A stretch of 64,000 nt of DNA from RYN-230 sp963770535 (GTDB lineage: Bacteria; Actinomycetota; Actinomycetes; Streptosporangiales; Streptosporangiaceae). The DNA is taken from assembly GCA_963770535.1 (NCBI GenBank), contig CAVYPZ010000004.1, positions 992,001 through 1,056,000 on the forward strand, read 5' to 3'. Each line of letters opens with the position of its first letter. The first letter of the stretch is position 1. Under the pieces are notes generated by a model. It was not told where the DNA came from and did no database searches. It saw nothing but the letters and a program-made list of their open reading frames with translations. This document shows, piece after piece, positions 17,125 to 24,730 of this stretch. A program made the position numbers and the translations under genes.

Positions 17125-17883
17125 TCAGTCAGGCTTCTCAGCGACCGCGCGGGGCCGGCCGGCACGCCCGGTCTGCCCGTAGGCCGGCGGCCGGGGCGTG
17201 CTGCCCATGGGGCCGCTCCCGCCACGGCCCGGGTCCGGGCGGCGGGCGGCACGCCGGGTGCGGAGCAGTTCGAGGCCGATCGGGATGAGGGACACGATGA
17301 CGATCACCGCGATGACCGGCAGCAGGTAGGTGTCGATGCTGGGGATCGTGCTGCCCAGGCCGTAGCCGGCCAGCGTCACGCCGGCGGCCCAGATCACGCC
17401 GCCGACGACCTGCCACACGGTGAACGTGCGGACTGGCACGTCCAGTGCGCCGGCCACCGGGTTGAGCACGGTCCGCACCACCGGGATGAACCGGGCCAGC
17501 ACGATGGCCTTGCGGTACCCGTAGCGGGACAGCAGATGCTGGGCGCGCGCGGAACCCTCGCGCAGGAACCGGTTGCTGCTGCGCCCGATCAGGGGGCGGC
17601 CGCCGCGCCCGATGTAGTAGCCCGTCTGGGCGCCGAGCAGGGCGCCGCCGATCGCGGCCAGGATGACCACCGGCAGCGACAGGTGCACCGGATGCGACCC
17701 GGCGGTGCACAGGAGCCCGGCGGTGAACAGCAGCGAGTCACCGGGCAGGAAGAAACCGATGAGCAGCCCCGTCTCGGCGAACAGAGCGAGGAAGACGCCG
17801 AGCGCGCCGAGGCTGGCCAGCAGCGATGTCGAGCTCAGCGGGTTGAGCGCACCCACGAGGTGCGCACCGCCCTGGGACAGCAT
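17125..17883 (-). CDS. DedA-family membrane protein
   Basis: A 252-aa integral membrane protein of the DedA/SNARE-associated (VTT) family, which acts in lipid scrambling and membrane homeostasis. Family features: FFLPGDSLLFTAGLL (about residues 43-57), the YYIGRGG segment and the conserved amphipathic ARFIPVVRTVLNPVAG. About five hydrophobic stretches are visible, with a basic, Pro/Gly-rich C-terminal tail. ATG 17883 is chosen because GGAAGGAG lies about 9 nt upstream; upstream in-frame codons to 18033 lack family similarity. Monocistronic. Confidence 0.9.
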   Translation of the reverse strand: MLSQGGAHLVGALNPLSSTSLLASLGALGVFLALFAETGLLIGFFLPGDSLLFTAGLLCTAGSHPVHLSLPVVILAAIGGALLGAQTGYYIGRGGRPLIGRSSNRFLREGSARAQHLLSRYGYRKAIVLARFIPVVRTVLNPVAGALDVPVRTFTVWQVVGGVIWAAGVTLAGYGLGSTIPSIDTYLLPVIAVIVIVSLIPIGLELLRTRRAARRPDPGRGGSGPMGSTPRPPAYGQTGRAGRPRAVAEKPD

Positions 17884-18360
17884 GCCGCGTGTCTCCTTCC
17901 CCGGCCCGCCCGGGCCGGCTGTTGCTGGCGGGGTCGGTGCCGGACTGGCAGGCGCCGGACAGGCCTGCAACCGGGTGGCTGTTGGGGCCGCAACTACCCA
18001 TAACGGCGGCCCGCAGAGCGGACCGCCATCCAAGATCTGGTTAAGGAACGCATAGCAGGGTCCGCACCCGGCGTGCCGCAGGCCCGGAAGGGGCTCTGAA
18101 CGGTACGTTGCCGGGGTTCCGGGCGCCAGGAGGACCGGAACCGGGGCCGAGGCTGAGCCGCCGGAGGGCGGGAGGCGCGGGGGATATGACCCGCCCTCGG
18201 CTTAATTTCGGCTGACCACTTCCTCCAGAGTGCGTGGACGGAGGGTCCCCGGCGTGCCAGACTTCGGGAACGGTTGTTGAGTCGGCCGCGGCACCGGGGC
18301 TGGCTGTTTGCGGGTCCAGACCCGGGAACACGGCCTATCGATCCCGGAGGGGGGCCGAAC
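17884..18360. other. Divergent intergenic region
   Basis: This 477-bp gap lies between the divergent DedA and small Cys-containing protein genes. I see no coherent gene. The region probably carries both promoters. The downstream ribosome-binding site is GGAGGGG at about 18346-18352. Confidence 0.5.
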
Positions 18361-18789
18361 ATGGCTGGTGAAGATCGTTCGATCGTTTCCCTCGCGAACC
18401 CGGCCGTGCAGTCCTGCTGGTTGTGCGGGACGAGACTGCCGGCTCGCGAGATGGTGGCTGACGGCGGATCGGCGTGCGCCGATCTGCGCTGGTACTGCGC
18501 GGACACCCGGCGGTGCACGGAACGGTGGACTTCGCGCTGGTCACCAGGGATAGGCACCGAGCAGGGCTACACGGCTCACGGCCGCAGTGCCGCGGCCGCG
18601 CCGGGCCGCACTGCCGCCGGGGAACTCACCCCCAGCGCCAGCGCCGGGCAGAGCCCTGGTGCTCTCGCCGGCCACGGTTCCGGTCCCGGCGGGGAGCAGA
18701 ACTCCGGTGCGTTCCCGGGCCAGGGCGCCAGCGCCCTCCCGCGCCGGGGCGCGGTCCCGGGCCCGCGGGGCAGGCAGCTGGCCGGCTGA
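18361..18789 (+). CDS. Small protein with CxxC zinc-ribbon-like motif, function unknown
   Basis: A 142-aa protein. The first half holds four cysteines in the order CWLCG (about 18-22), then Ala-Cys-Ala-Asp, WYC and RRCTERW (near 40-55), which may bind a metal ion. The second half is a low-complexity Gly/Ala/Pro/Ser tail. ATG 18361 follows a good ribosome-binding site (GGAGGGGGGCC). I do not recognise a named family. Codon usage in the first half looks like real coding DNA; the tail could be mostly disordered. Confidence 0.55.
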   Translation: MAGEDRSIVSLANPAVQSCWLCGTRLPAREMVADGGSACADLRWYCADTRRCTERWTSRWSPGIGTEQGYTAHGRSAAAAPGRTAAGELTPSASAGQSPGALAGHGSGPGGEQNSGAFPGQGASALPRRGAVPGPRGRQLAG

Positions 18790-18803
18790 GCCGGACACGG
18801 AGG

Positions 18804-19100
18804 TCATCCCCCGGCCATCGCCCCCACGATCAGGTACGGCTCCTCGCCGGTGGTGACCGCCTCCGGCAGCGGATCGTCTGGTGATTCGTGGGACAGGTCC
18901 TCCTGGCAGGCGAAGAACCGGACCAGGGCCCGGCGGTGCCCGTTCCCGCGATCGCGGATCGTCCCGCGCAGCACCGGGTAGCTGGCCTCCAGCGCGTCGA
19001 GCACCGAGCGCTGCGTGACCGGCGCGGCGACGTCGAGCTCGACCTCGCCGCCGACGCGGGCCAGGGTCCGCAGATGTGCAGGCAGCACCACGCGGATCAT
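18804..19100 (-). CDS. MoaD/ThiS-family ubiquitin-like sulfur carrier
   Basis: A 98-aa beta-grasp protein. It starts MIRVVLPAHLRTLARV and shows the family pattern of a helix after SVLDALEASYPVL. It ends in GAMAGG, giving the C-terminal Gly-Gly that MoaD/ThiS carriers need for thiocarboxylation. It overlaps the preceding BNR-repeat gene by 4 nt (19097-19100), so the two are translationally coupled. No MoeB/ThiF activator is nearby. The role could be sulfur transfer for a cofactor or metabolite, or protein tagging; the BNR partner may be its client. Confidence 0.85.
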   Translation of the reverse strand: MIRVVLPAHLRTLARVGGEVELDVAAPVTQRSVLDALEASYPVLRGTIRDRGNGHRRALVRFFACQEDLSHESPDDPLPEAVTTGEEPYLIVGAMAGG

Positions 19101-20218
19101 GGCAGCGTCTGCACCTCCACGGAGAGCACGGCCGGGAGGTCACGGACGATCGGTGCCCAGGTGTCGCCGGCGTCCGCCGATCCGTACACCTGCCCGCCGG
19201 TCGTGCCGAAGTAGACGCCGCAGGAGTCGAGGGAGTCCACCGCCATCGCGTCCCGCAGCACGTTCACGTAGCAGTGCTCCTGGGGCAGCCCCCGGGTCAG
19301 CGGTTCCCAGTCGTCCCCGCCAGTCCGGCTGCGGTACACGCGGAGCTTCCCCTCAGGCGGGAAGTGGTGGGAGTCGCTGGTGATGGGGACCACGTAGACG
19401 GTCTCGGGCTCGTGCGCGTGCACGTCGATGGGGAAGCCGAAGTCGGTGGGCAGGTTGCCGCTGACCTCGTGCCAGCAATCGCCGCCGTCGTCGCTGCGCA
19501 TGACGTCCCAGTGCTTCTGCATGTACAGCACGGAGGGGCGCGCGGGATGCATGGCCAGCCGGTGCACGCAGTGCCCGACCTGGGCGTCCGGGTCCGGGAT
19601 GCCCTCCGAACGCAGGCCCTGGTTCACCGGCCGCCAGGTCTGGCCCGCGTCGTCGGACCTGAACGCGCCCGCTGCGGAGATCGCCGTGAACATGCGCCCC
19701 GGCGTGGACGCGTCAAGGATGATCGTGTGCAGGCACATGCCGCCGGCTCCCGGCTGCCAGGACGGGCCGGTCTGGTGGCCGCGCAGGCCCGGGAGCTCCT
19801 GCCAGGACTGGCCCGCGTCGGTGGACCGGAACAGGCCCGCGTCTTCGACCCCGGCGTAGACCGTGTCCGGGTCGCCGAGCGAGGGCTCGAGGTGCCAGAC
19901 CCGCGCGAACTCCCAGGGATGGGGCGTCCCGTCGTACCACTGATGCGTCCCGGTGGGCCCGGCGTAACTGAACTCGCTGCCGGCCGGGGACCAGGTCTGG
20001 CCACCGTCGTCGGACCGCTGGATGACCTGCCCGAACCACCCGCTGCACTGGGACGCGTACACCCGGTCCGGGTCGGCGGGTGATCCCTTGACGTGATAGA
20101 TCTCCCAGCCGGGGAAGTGGGGCCCGCTGATGGCCCAGTCCTCCCGCCTGCCGTCCGAGGTGAGGATGAAGGCACCCTTCCGGGTCCCGACCAGTACCCG
20201 CACGCTGCTCACCGGCAC
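19097..20218 (-). CDS. BNR-repeat/sortilin-like beta-propeller protein
   Basis: A 373-aa predicted beta-propeller. Asp-box-like motifs recur: SDDGGQTWSPAG, STDAGQSWQELPG, SDDAGQTWRPVN, SDDGGDCWHEVSG and SADAGDTWAPI, spaced along the chain as in exo-alpha-sialidase-like and sortilin-type proteins. The start MPVSSVRVLVGTRKGAF has no signal peptide, so it probably acts in the cytoplasm. It is the first gene of an operon with a MoaD/ThiS-like carrier overlapping by 4 nt. I infer a joint function, but the reaction is unknown; sialidase activity is not supported beyond the fold. Confidence 0.82.
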   Translation of the reverse strand: MPVSSVRVLVGTRKGAFILTSDGRREDWAISGPHFPGWEIYHVKGSPADPDRVYASQCSGWFGQVIQRSDDGGQTWSPAGSEFSYAGPTGTHQWYDGTPHPWEFARVWHLEPSLGDPDTVYAGVEDAGLFRSTDAGQSWQELPGLRGHQTGPSWQPGAGGMCLHTIILDASTPGRMFTAISAAGAFRSDDAGQTWRPVNQGLRSEGIPDPDAQVGHCVHRLAMHPARPSVLYMQKHWDVMRSDDGGDCWHEVSGNLPTDFGFPIDVHAHEPETVYVVPITSDSHHFPPEGKLRVYRSRTGGDDWEPLTRGLPQEHCYVNVLRDAMAVDSLDSCGVYFGTTGGQVYGSADAGDTWAPIVRDLPAVLSVEVQTLP

Positions 20219-20449
20219 TCCCTTCCTGTCCAGGCCAGGCGCCCGTGACCTGCGGGGTCATCCCCGGCAGGGCGCTGGCCTGGCTGCCGCGCTGGTATGG
20301 AACTATCACGGCCGTCCGACACTGTGACGGCCGGCGCGCCCGGGATTAACCGGCCGGGAGCCAATCCTGGGAGGGATGCCCGGGGTTGCCCGGCGCAATA
20401 AGCCAGTCAACGCAGAATGCGCAGGTCAGGTGGCCGCTACCGTGGCCGG

Positions 20450-21415
20450 ATGCTCGGGGCTGGCTGGACGGAGGCTGTCGCGCTGATCGCGGCGTTCGGC
20501 ATCGCCGTGCTCGCGACGCCCGCAGGCATCTCCGGGGCGGTGCTGCTGCTGCCGTTCCAGGTCAGCGTCCTGGGCACGCCGAGTCCCGCCGTCACCCCGA
20601 CCAACTTGCTGTACAACGTGGTCGCCACCCCCGGTGCGCTGTACCGCTACTGGCGGCAGGGGCAGGCCGGCGGCGCGCTGGCCTGGCTGCTGATCGCCGG
20701 GACGCTGCCCGGCGTGGTCGCCGGATCCGTCATCCGGGTCGAAGTGCTGCCCAGCCCGCGGGTCTTTGACCTGGTGGTGGCCGCTGTCCTGCTCCCGCTC
20801 GGGTCGTGGCTGGCGCTGAGCAGGCCCGCCGGTGCGGCTGTGCCCGCCGCCCGCCCCGCAGGCGGTGGCCCGGCAGGCGGTGGCCCGGCAGGCGGTGGCC
20901 CGGCAGGTGGTGGCCCCGCGGGCGGTGGCCCGGCAGGTGGTGGCCCGGCAGGTGGTGGCCCGGCAGGCGGTGGCCCGGCAGGCGGCAGTCCCGCAGGCGG
21001 CGACCTGGCGGCGCACGCCGGGCGCCCGCTCCCGCGGCCGGTGCTCATCGCGGTGGCCGCGGCGGTGGGCTGCGTGGGCGGGATCTACGGCATCGGCGGC
21101 GGCTCGATCCTCGCGCCGGTGCTGATCGGGACGGGGCGGCGGCCGGCGGAGGTGGCGCCCGCCGCCCTGGCCTCGACGTTCGTCACCTCGGTCGCGGGGG
21201 TGGTGACGTTCACCGTGCTGTCCCTGCATCACAGCGGGCCGGTGGCGCCGGACTGGCCGACCGGCATCGCGCTCGGGGCCGGCGGCCTGGCAGGCGCCTA
21301 CGCCGGGGCGCGGATCCAGTCCCGGCTCCCCGACGCCCTGATCCGCCGGCTGGTCGGGATCCTGGTCGTCGCCATCGCGTGCCGCTACCTGTGGTCCGGC
21401 CTGGCCGGGGGCTAG
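20450..21415 (+). CDS. TauE/SafE-family permease with (PAGGx)10 loop
   Basis: A 321-aa integral membrane protein of the sulfite exporter TauE/SafE family, which moves small sulfur-containing or organic anions. The two pseudo-symmetric halves are visible: ATPAGISGAVLLLPFQV near the N-terminus and YGIGGGSILAPVLIG after the middle. The halves are joined by a hydrophilic loop holding ten tandem pentapeptides (eight PAGGG, then PAGGS, PAGGD; nt 20855-21004), probably cytoplasmic. ATG 20450 is used; no strong ribosome-binding site is seen. It converges on the gene at 21412-22146, and the two ends overlap by 4 nt. Confidence 0.82.
   Translation: MLGAGWTEAVALIAAFGIAVLATPAGISGAVLLLPFQVSVLGTPSPAVTPTNLLYNVVATPGALYRYWRQGQAGGALAWLLIAGTLPGVVAGSVIRVEVLPSPRVFDLVVAAVLLPLGSWLALSRPAGAAVPAARPAGGGPAGGGPAGGGPAGGGPAGGGPAGGGPAGGGPAGGGPAGGSPAGGDLAAHAGRPLPRPVLIAVAAAVGCVGGIYGIGGGSILAPVLIGTGRRPAEVAPAALASTFVTSVAGVVTFTVLSLHHSGPVAPDWPTGIALGAGGLAGAYAGARIQSRLPDALIRRLVGILVVAIACRYLWSGLAGG
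20855..21004 (+). repeat. 15-bp coding minisatellite (10 units) in the TauE/SafE gene
   Basis: Ten contiguous 15-bp units of the type CCGGCAGGCGGTGGC encode PAGGG (eight) and PAGGS/PAGGD. Units differ by synonymous changes (GGC/GGT, CCG/CCC, GCA/GCG). Copy number can change without breaking the frame. Confidence 0.95.
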
Positions 21416-22146
21416 GCCAGCAGCCCGGCTACCGTGTCCCGCACGTCCTTGCCCCCCGGGGTGCCGGGGACCAGCGTGCCATGGTCGTCCGGATCCCGGT
21501 GGAAGACGTGCAGCCGGCCCTCGTGGCGGGCCAGCACCAGGTCGGTGCTGTCACCCGCGATCTCCTCCGACCCTTCCGTCGTGTAAGGGGTGACGGTGAC
21601 CAGTGCGGACCGCTCGGCCGCTGCGAGCACCCGGTCGATATCGCCGCCCGCGCCCCCCTCAGCCCGCGGGCCGCGCGGCAGCAGCGCGCCGAGCAGGCCG
21701 AGGGCCTCGTCCAGCGTGTACAGGCCGAGCTCGTGGATGCCGAGCGCGTCGATCCGGACCACCAGGCAGATCCGCTCGGGCTGGGGGAGGAGCAGAATCC
21801 GCCACGGCTCGCCCGGTTCCGTGCCCGTGGCCCGGGCGTCCAGGACCATCCGGGCCCGCTGCTGGAACGCCACCGCGATGCCCAGATCGCCGCGCACCTG
21901 GACCTGCTCGCCGGGCGGCCCGGCCACCAGAAGCTGGCGGGCCGCCAGCGAGCGGACCGCCTCGGCCATCACCTCGTCCGACGGCCGCGCCTCGAGGAAG
22001 TCCACGATCGCGTCGACCGCGGTGAGCTCGGCGATGGTGTACGCGCCGAGCAGCACCGGCCCGGTGGCGACCAGGTTCACGACCGACGTGACCAGCCCTT
22101 CCGGGACCGACGCCGCGCCCGGGACCTTGGTGCCTGCGTCGCTCAT
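21412..22146 (-). CDS. Hypothetical protein, second gene of a two-gene operon
   Basis: A 244-aa soluble protein. ATG 22146 is chosen because it overlaps the stop of the upstream gene by 4 nt (ATGA). The N-terminal third contains a hydrophobic helical stretch (VTSVVNLVATGPVLLGAYTIAEL, read in part) followed by an acidic helix (AVDAIVDFLEARPSDEV). The rest alternates strands, such as GIAVAFQQRARMVLDA and ICLVVRIDALGIHEL. No motif or family recognised. Its function is probably tied to the preceding gene. Confidence 0.6.
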   Translation of the reverse strand: MSDAGTKVPGAASVPEGLVTSVVNLVATGPVLLGAYTIAELTAVDAIVDFLEARPSDEVMAEAVRSLAARQLLVAGPPGEQVQVRGDLGIAVAFQQRARMVLDARATGTEPGEPWRILLLPQPERICLVVRIDALGIHELGLYTLDEALGLLGALLPRGPRAEGGAGGDIDRVLAAAERSALVTVTPYTTEGSEEIAGDSTDLVLARHEGRLHVFHRDPDDHGTLVPGTPGGKDVRDTVAGLLA

Positions 22147-23090
22147 GACGTCCCCGCTCCCGCCCAGAATGCACCGGCCGGCGGCTGCTCGCGGCTCTGG
22201 CGCAAGATCGCGGCCGCGGTCCGGGACGGTGTCTCGGTCACCCACACCTCGGAGTTGCCGAACAGTCCCCGCCCGGCCCGGCCCGGGAGGGCCTGGCCCA
22301 GCTCGTTCGCCGGGTCCGGCCGGTCCGGCGGCGGGAAGCGGGCCGCGAGATCCTGCGACGCCGCCGTGACGTCGTCATCCTGCTCGATCCGGCGCAGCGC
22401 CATGGCCATCGACTCCGCCACCGGCGGCGCCAGCGACGTGGGGAGGGCCAGGTCCGGTGACAGGTACATGGGCCGCCGCTCGGTGAGCCGGGACAGCCCC
22501 CACGGCCCGACGTTGCTGCGGGTCACGCGGTACACCACGTAGTCCATGAGGTGGCGCAGGTCGGTCACGCTGGGCAGCTTGCGCTGGCCGAACGCGGCGG
22601 GCGTCTTCTCGAGCTGCACCCAGGTGCCCCGGGCAGTCCGGCCGTGCAGCTTCTCCCGGACCACCACGCCCCGCATCCCGATGTCGGGGTAGCGCGCCTT
22701 GTCGATGTCCTTGTGGTGACTGGACATGCGCAGGTGGCTGACCTTGGTGAACCGCCAGTCCTCGTAGAGTTGCGGGTCATCGACGAGCACGTGGCCGCCG
22801 CACAGCACGTCGTGCAGCTGCGGGACCTGCAGGCCGTGCCGCTCCAGGTCAGCGATGATGGCCGCTTCCTCCGGGCTGAGATGCGCGGCCGCGGCCAGCA
22901 GCCCCTTGCGGTAGGCGCCGGCCCGGGCGGTGATCTCGATCATCAGCCGGACCCGGTCACGGACCTCCTCGGTCCGCCGGGCACTCAGCGGCTGCGCGTC
23001 CGCCTTGCCCCGCTGCCTGCCGTTGTGCTGGCCAGCACTGTGCCGCCCGCGATGCCGGCCAGCCGTGAGCTTGTGCCGTTTATGATCCAC
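22143..23090 (-). CDS. Hypothetical protein, first gene of a two-gene operon
   Basis: A 315-aa protein with a basic N-terminus (GTG start; many Lys, Arg and His up to residue 40), probably nucleic-acid- or membrane-contacting. The central part contains DPQLYEDWRFTKVSHLRMSSHH and MRGVVVREKLHGRTARGTWVQ. The C-terminal part ends near WVTETPSRTAAAILRQ. I recognise no domain. The 4-nt overlap with the downstream unknown gene indicates coupled expression. No transport signal is seen. Confidence 0.6.
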   Translation of the reverse strand: MDHKRHKLTAGRHRGRHSAGQHNGRQRGKADAQPLSARRTEEVRDRVRLMIEITARAGAYRKGLLAAAAHLSPEEAAIIADLERHGLQVPQLHDVLCGGHVLVDDPQLYEDWRFTKVSHLRMSSHHKDIDKARYPDIGMRGVVVREKLHGRTARGTWVQLEKTPAAFGQRKLPSVTDLRHLMDYVVYRVTRSNVGPWGLSRLTERRPMYLSPDLALPTSLAPPVAESMAMALRRIEQDDDVTAASQDLAARFPPPDRPDPANELGQALPGRAGRGLFGNSEVWVTETPSRTAAAILRQSREQPPAGAFWAGAGTS

Positions 23091-23159
23091 ATTTCTAGTA
23101 GAACATAGGCCTCACCAGCCCGTAAATTCCCCTCCAGGGACGGCCGGTATCTTCCGCGA

Positions 23160-23369
23160 TTACCGCGCAATCGCAGGCGAGCGCAGGTCAGAGGGGTTGC
23201 GCTGGCCTGGGAGATGGCACCGGTCAGTTTGGGAGAAAAGAGAGTTAAAAGCCTTTTGGGGGTATCCGGATTCCCCGGGCGCCCGCGGGAGCTGCCGGCC
23301 GATGCCGTGCCCGCGGGCGGCCGGGTGCACGTAGACCGCGTGCTCGCCGCGCACCGGCCCGATCGTCAT
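23160..23369 (-). pseudogene. Truncated GNAT (ArsN-like) acetyltransferase remnant
   Basis: The ATG at 23369 lies 4 nt after the stop of the upstream arsR-like gene. The frame reads MTIGPVRGEHAVYVHPAARG and then HGIGRQL: a GNAT start fused to the central acetyl-CoA-binding motif (YVHPxARGxGIGR), with about 70 expected residues missing between them. It then loses similarity. ArsR-GNAT gene pairs are common in arsenic clusters (ArsN type), so this is probably a deleted arsN-like gene. Confidence 0.55.
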
Positions 23370-23373
23370 GCGG

Positions 23374-23718
23374 TCAGGCCCGGGGGCCTGCGGCCGGACG
23401 GGTGAGGGATCTGCCCATGACGAGGTCGGCGGCGGTGGGAAAGTGCGTCACCCAGTCCTCATTGATCCGGTACAGACGGGAGGTACCGCGGTCCTCGGCC
23501 AGCACGAAACCGACCGCGGCCAGCCGCCGGAGGTGCTCCGACACCGTGGACTGGCCGACCGGAACGGCCGCGACGATCTCCTTGACGGTCATCGGCGCGG
23601 CGCTGCGGGCCAGCAGGGAGAGCACCTGCACCCGGGTGGCGTCGGCCAGCGCCCTGAACCGGGCCGCGTAAGCCCCGGCGGTGTCACGATCGAGCGGCTC
23701 AGCGTTATTCATCGTCAA
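23374..23718 (-). CDS. ArsR-family winged-helix regulator (cysteine-free)
   Basis: A 114-aa dimeric HTH protein. The winged-helix core is clear: FRALADATRVQVLSLLARS (about 21-39), the recognition helix in VGQSTVSEHLRRLAAVG and the wing LAEDRGTSRLYRIN. It has no cysteine at all, so it cannot sense As(III) by the usual thiol site; its signal is unknown. It lies 14 nt after the Cys-rich ArsR gene and is probably co-transcribed with it. A GNAT remnant follows immediately. An alternative start is the Met two codons later. Confidence 0.88.
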   Translation of the reverse strand: MTMNNAEPLDRDTAGAYAARFRALADATRVQVLSLLARSAAPMTVKEIVAAVPVGQSTVSEHLRRLAAVGFVLAEDRGTSRLYRINEDWVTHFPTAADLVMGRSLTRPAAGPRA

Positions 23719-23732
23719 TCGACGATAGGCGA

Positions 23733-24122
23733 TTAATGTGTGGCCGGCCAGCCCCCGGAGGCGGACGGATCATGCAGCCCGATCAGGGCCCCCAGGCTGG
23801 CCAGGGCCTCCGGCCGGGTGCGGTAGTAGACCCAGACGCCGCGCTTGTCCCGCTCCACCAGTCCCGCTTCGTGCAGCACCTTCATGTGATGGCTGATCGT
23901 CGGCTGGGACAGGTCGAACGCGGCGTTGAGATCGCAGATGCAGGCCTCGCCGCCCTCGTGCGAGGCGACCAGGGACAGCAGGCGCAGGCGCACCGGGTCG
24001 GCCAGGGCCTTGAGCAGCGGCGCAACCTGCCTGGCCTGCTCGATCGACAGCGGCTGGGAGGTCAGCGGCGAGCAGCACGCCGCGGTCCCCGCCGGGCTGG
24101 CCAGCGCCAGGGAATTAGACAC
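23733..24122 (-). CDS. arsR: ArsR-family arsenic-responsive repressor
   Basis: A 129-aa repressor of the divergent arsenic genes. Winged-helix core: LKALADPVRLRLLSLV, ACICDLNAAFDLSQPTIS and HHMKVLHEAGLVERD. Candidate As(III) ligands are Cys16-Cys17 near the N-terminus and Cys61/Cys63 in the helix before the recognition helix. An N-terminal Cys pair plus a Cys near 55-61 resembles the corynebacterial CgArsR site (family knowledge). It is transcribed away from the ArsI-like gene, with AT-rich inverted repeats between them that could be its operators. It likely represses both directions and releases on As(III). Confidence 0.9.
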   Translation of the reverse strand: MSNSLALASPAGTAACCSPLTSQPLSIEQARQVAPLLKALADPVRLRLLSLVASHEGGEACICDLNAAFDLSQPTISHHMKVLHEAGLVERDKRGVWVYYRTRPEALASLGALIGLHDPSASGGWPATH

Positions 24123-24123
24123 T

Positions 24124-24192
24124 CATCTATATTGACAGATGTTGATGTCTTGTGGCAAGCTCACGGTGGCTCAGAGATAGATAAACATCTAT
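24124..24192. promoter_or_regulatory. Divergent ars promoter region with two candidate ArsR operators
   Basis: The 88-bp gap between arsR (-) and the ArsI-like gene (+) is unusually AT-rich for this genome. It contains ATAGAT-aaac-ATCTAT (24177-24192), a perfect 6-bp inverted repeat, and CATCT-N8-AGATG (24124-24141). The related TAGATG/CATCTA half-sites suggest that one ArsR dimer binds each. The ribosome-binding site GGAGGAGG follows at about 24198. Confidence 0.6.
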
Positions 24193-24210
24193 GTCTTGGA
24201 GGAGGCTCCG

Positions 24211-24672
24211 GTGTCCCGTGTACAGCTCGCCCTGAACGTCAACGACATCGACGAGGCGGTCGCGTTCTACGCCACGCTCTTCGGCGTCCCGCCGGCCAAG
24301 CGCAGGCCCGGCTACGCCAACTTCGCCATCGCCGAGCCGCCGCTCAAGCTGGTCCTGCTGGAGAACCCGGGCCAGGGCGGCAGCCTGAACCACCTCGGCG
24401 TCGAGGTCGCCGACGCCGCAGCCGTCGGCGCCGAGCATGCCCGGCTCACCGAAGCCGGGCTCGCACCCGGGGACGAGCGGTCCACCACCTGCTGCTACGC
24501 CCGGCAGGACAAGTTCTGGGTGCCAGGCTCCCCTCACGGTGAGAGGTGGGAGATCTACAGCGTCCTCGAGGACAGCCAGACCTTCTGGGGCGGCGATGGC
24601 GGGCAGGCCCAGGAGTGCTGCGGCGCCCGGCAGGAGACCGGCGGGGCGCAGGCCGGTGCCTGCTGCGCCTGA
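24211..24672 (+). CDS. arsI: ArsI/CadI-type VOC dioxygenase (organoarsenical lyase-like)
   Basis: A 153-aa member of the vicinal-oxygen-chelate superfamily, closest in pattern to ArsI (C-As bond lyase for methyl- and aromatic arsenicals) and CadI. Candidate Fe(II) ligands are Gln5, His61 and Glu114. The vicinal Cys94-Cys95 (STTCCYARQDKFWV) match the As(III)-binding pair of ArsI. Further cysteines in the tail (ECCGAR, ACCA) are common in this group. GTG 24211 follows GGAGGAGG; the TTG at 24196 lies inside that site. It is the first gene of the arsenic operon. CadI-type annotation is the main alternative. Confidence 0.85.
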   Translation: MSRVQLALNVNDIDEAVAFYATLFGVPPAKRRPGYANFAIAEPPLKLVLLENPGQGGSLNHLGVEVADAAAVGAEHARLTEAGLAPGDERSTTCCYARQDKFWVPGSPHGERWEIYSVLEDSQTFWGGDGGQAQECCGARQETGGAQAGACCA

Positions 24673-24730
24673 CCGCGCAGGCGCCGCGGCGGAGCCGGCT
24701 GCGGCTGGGCTGTCCGTGACGGGGGCAGCC

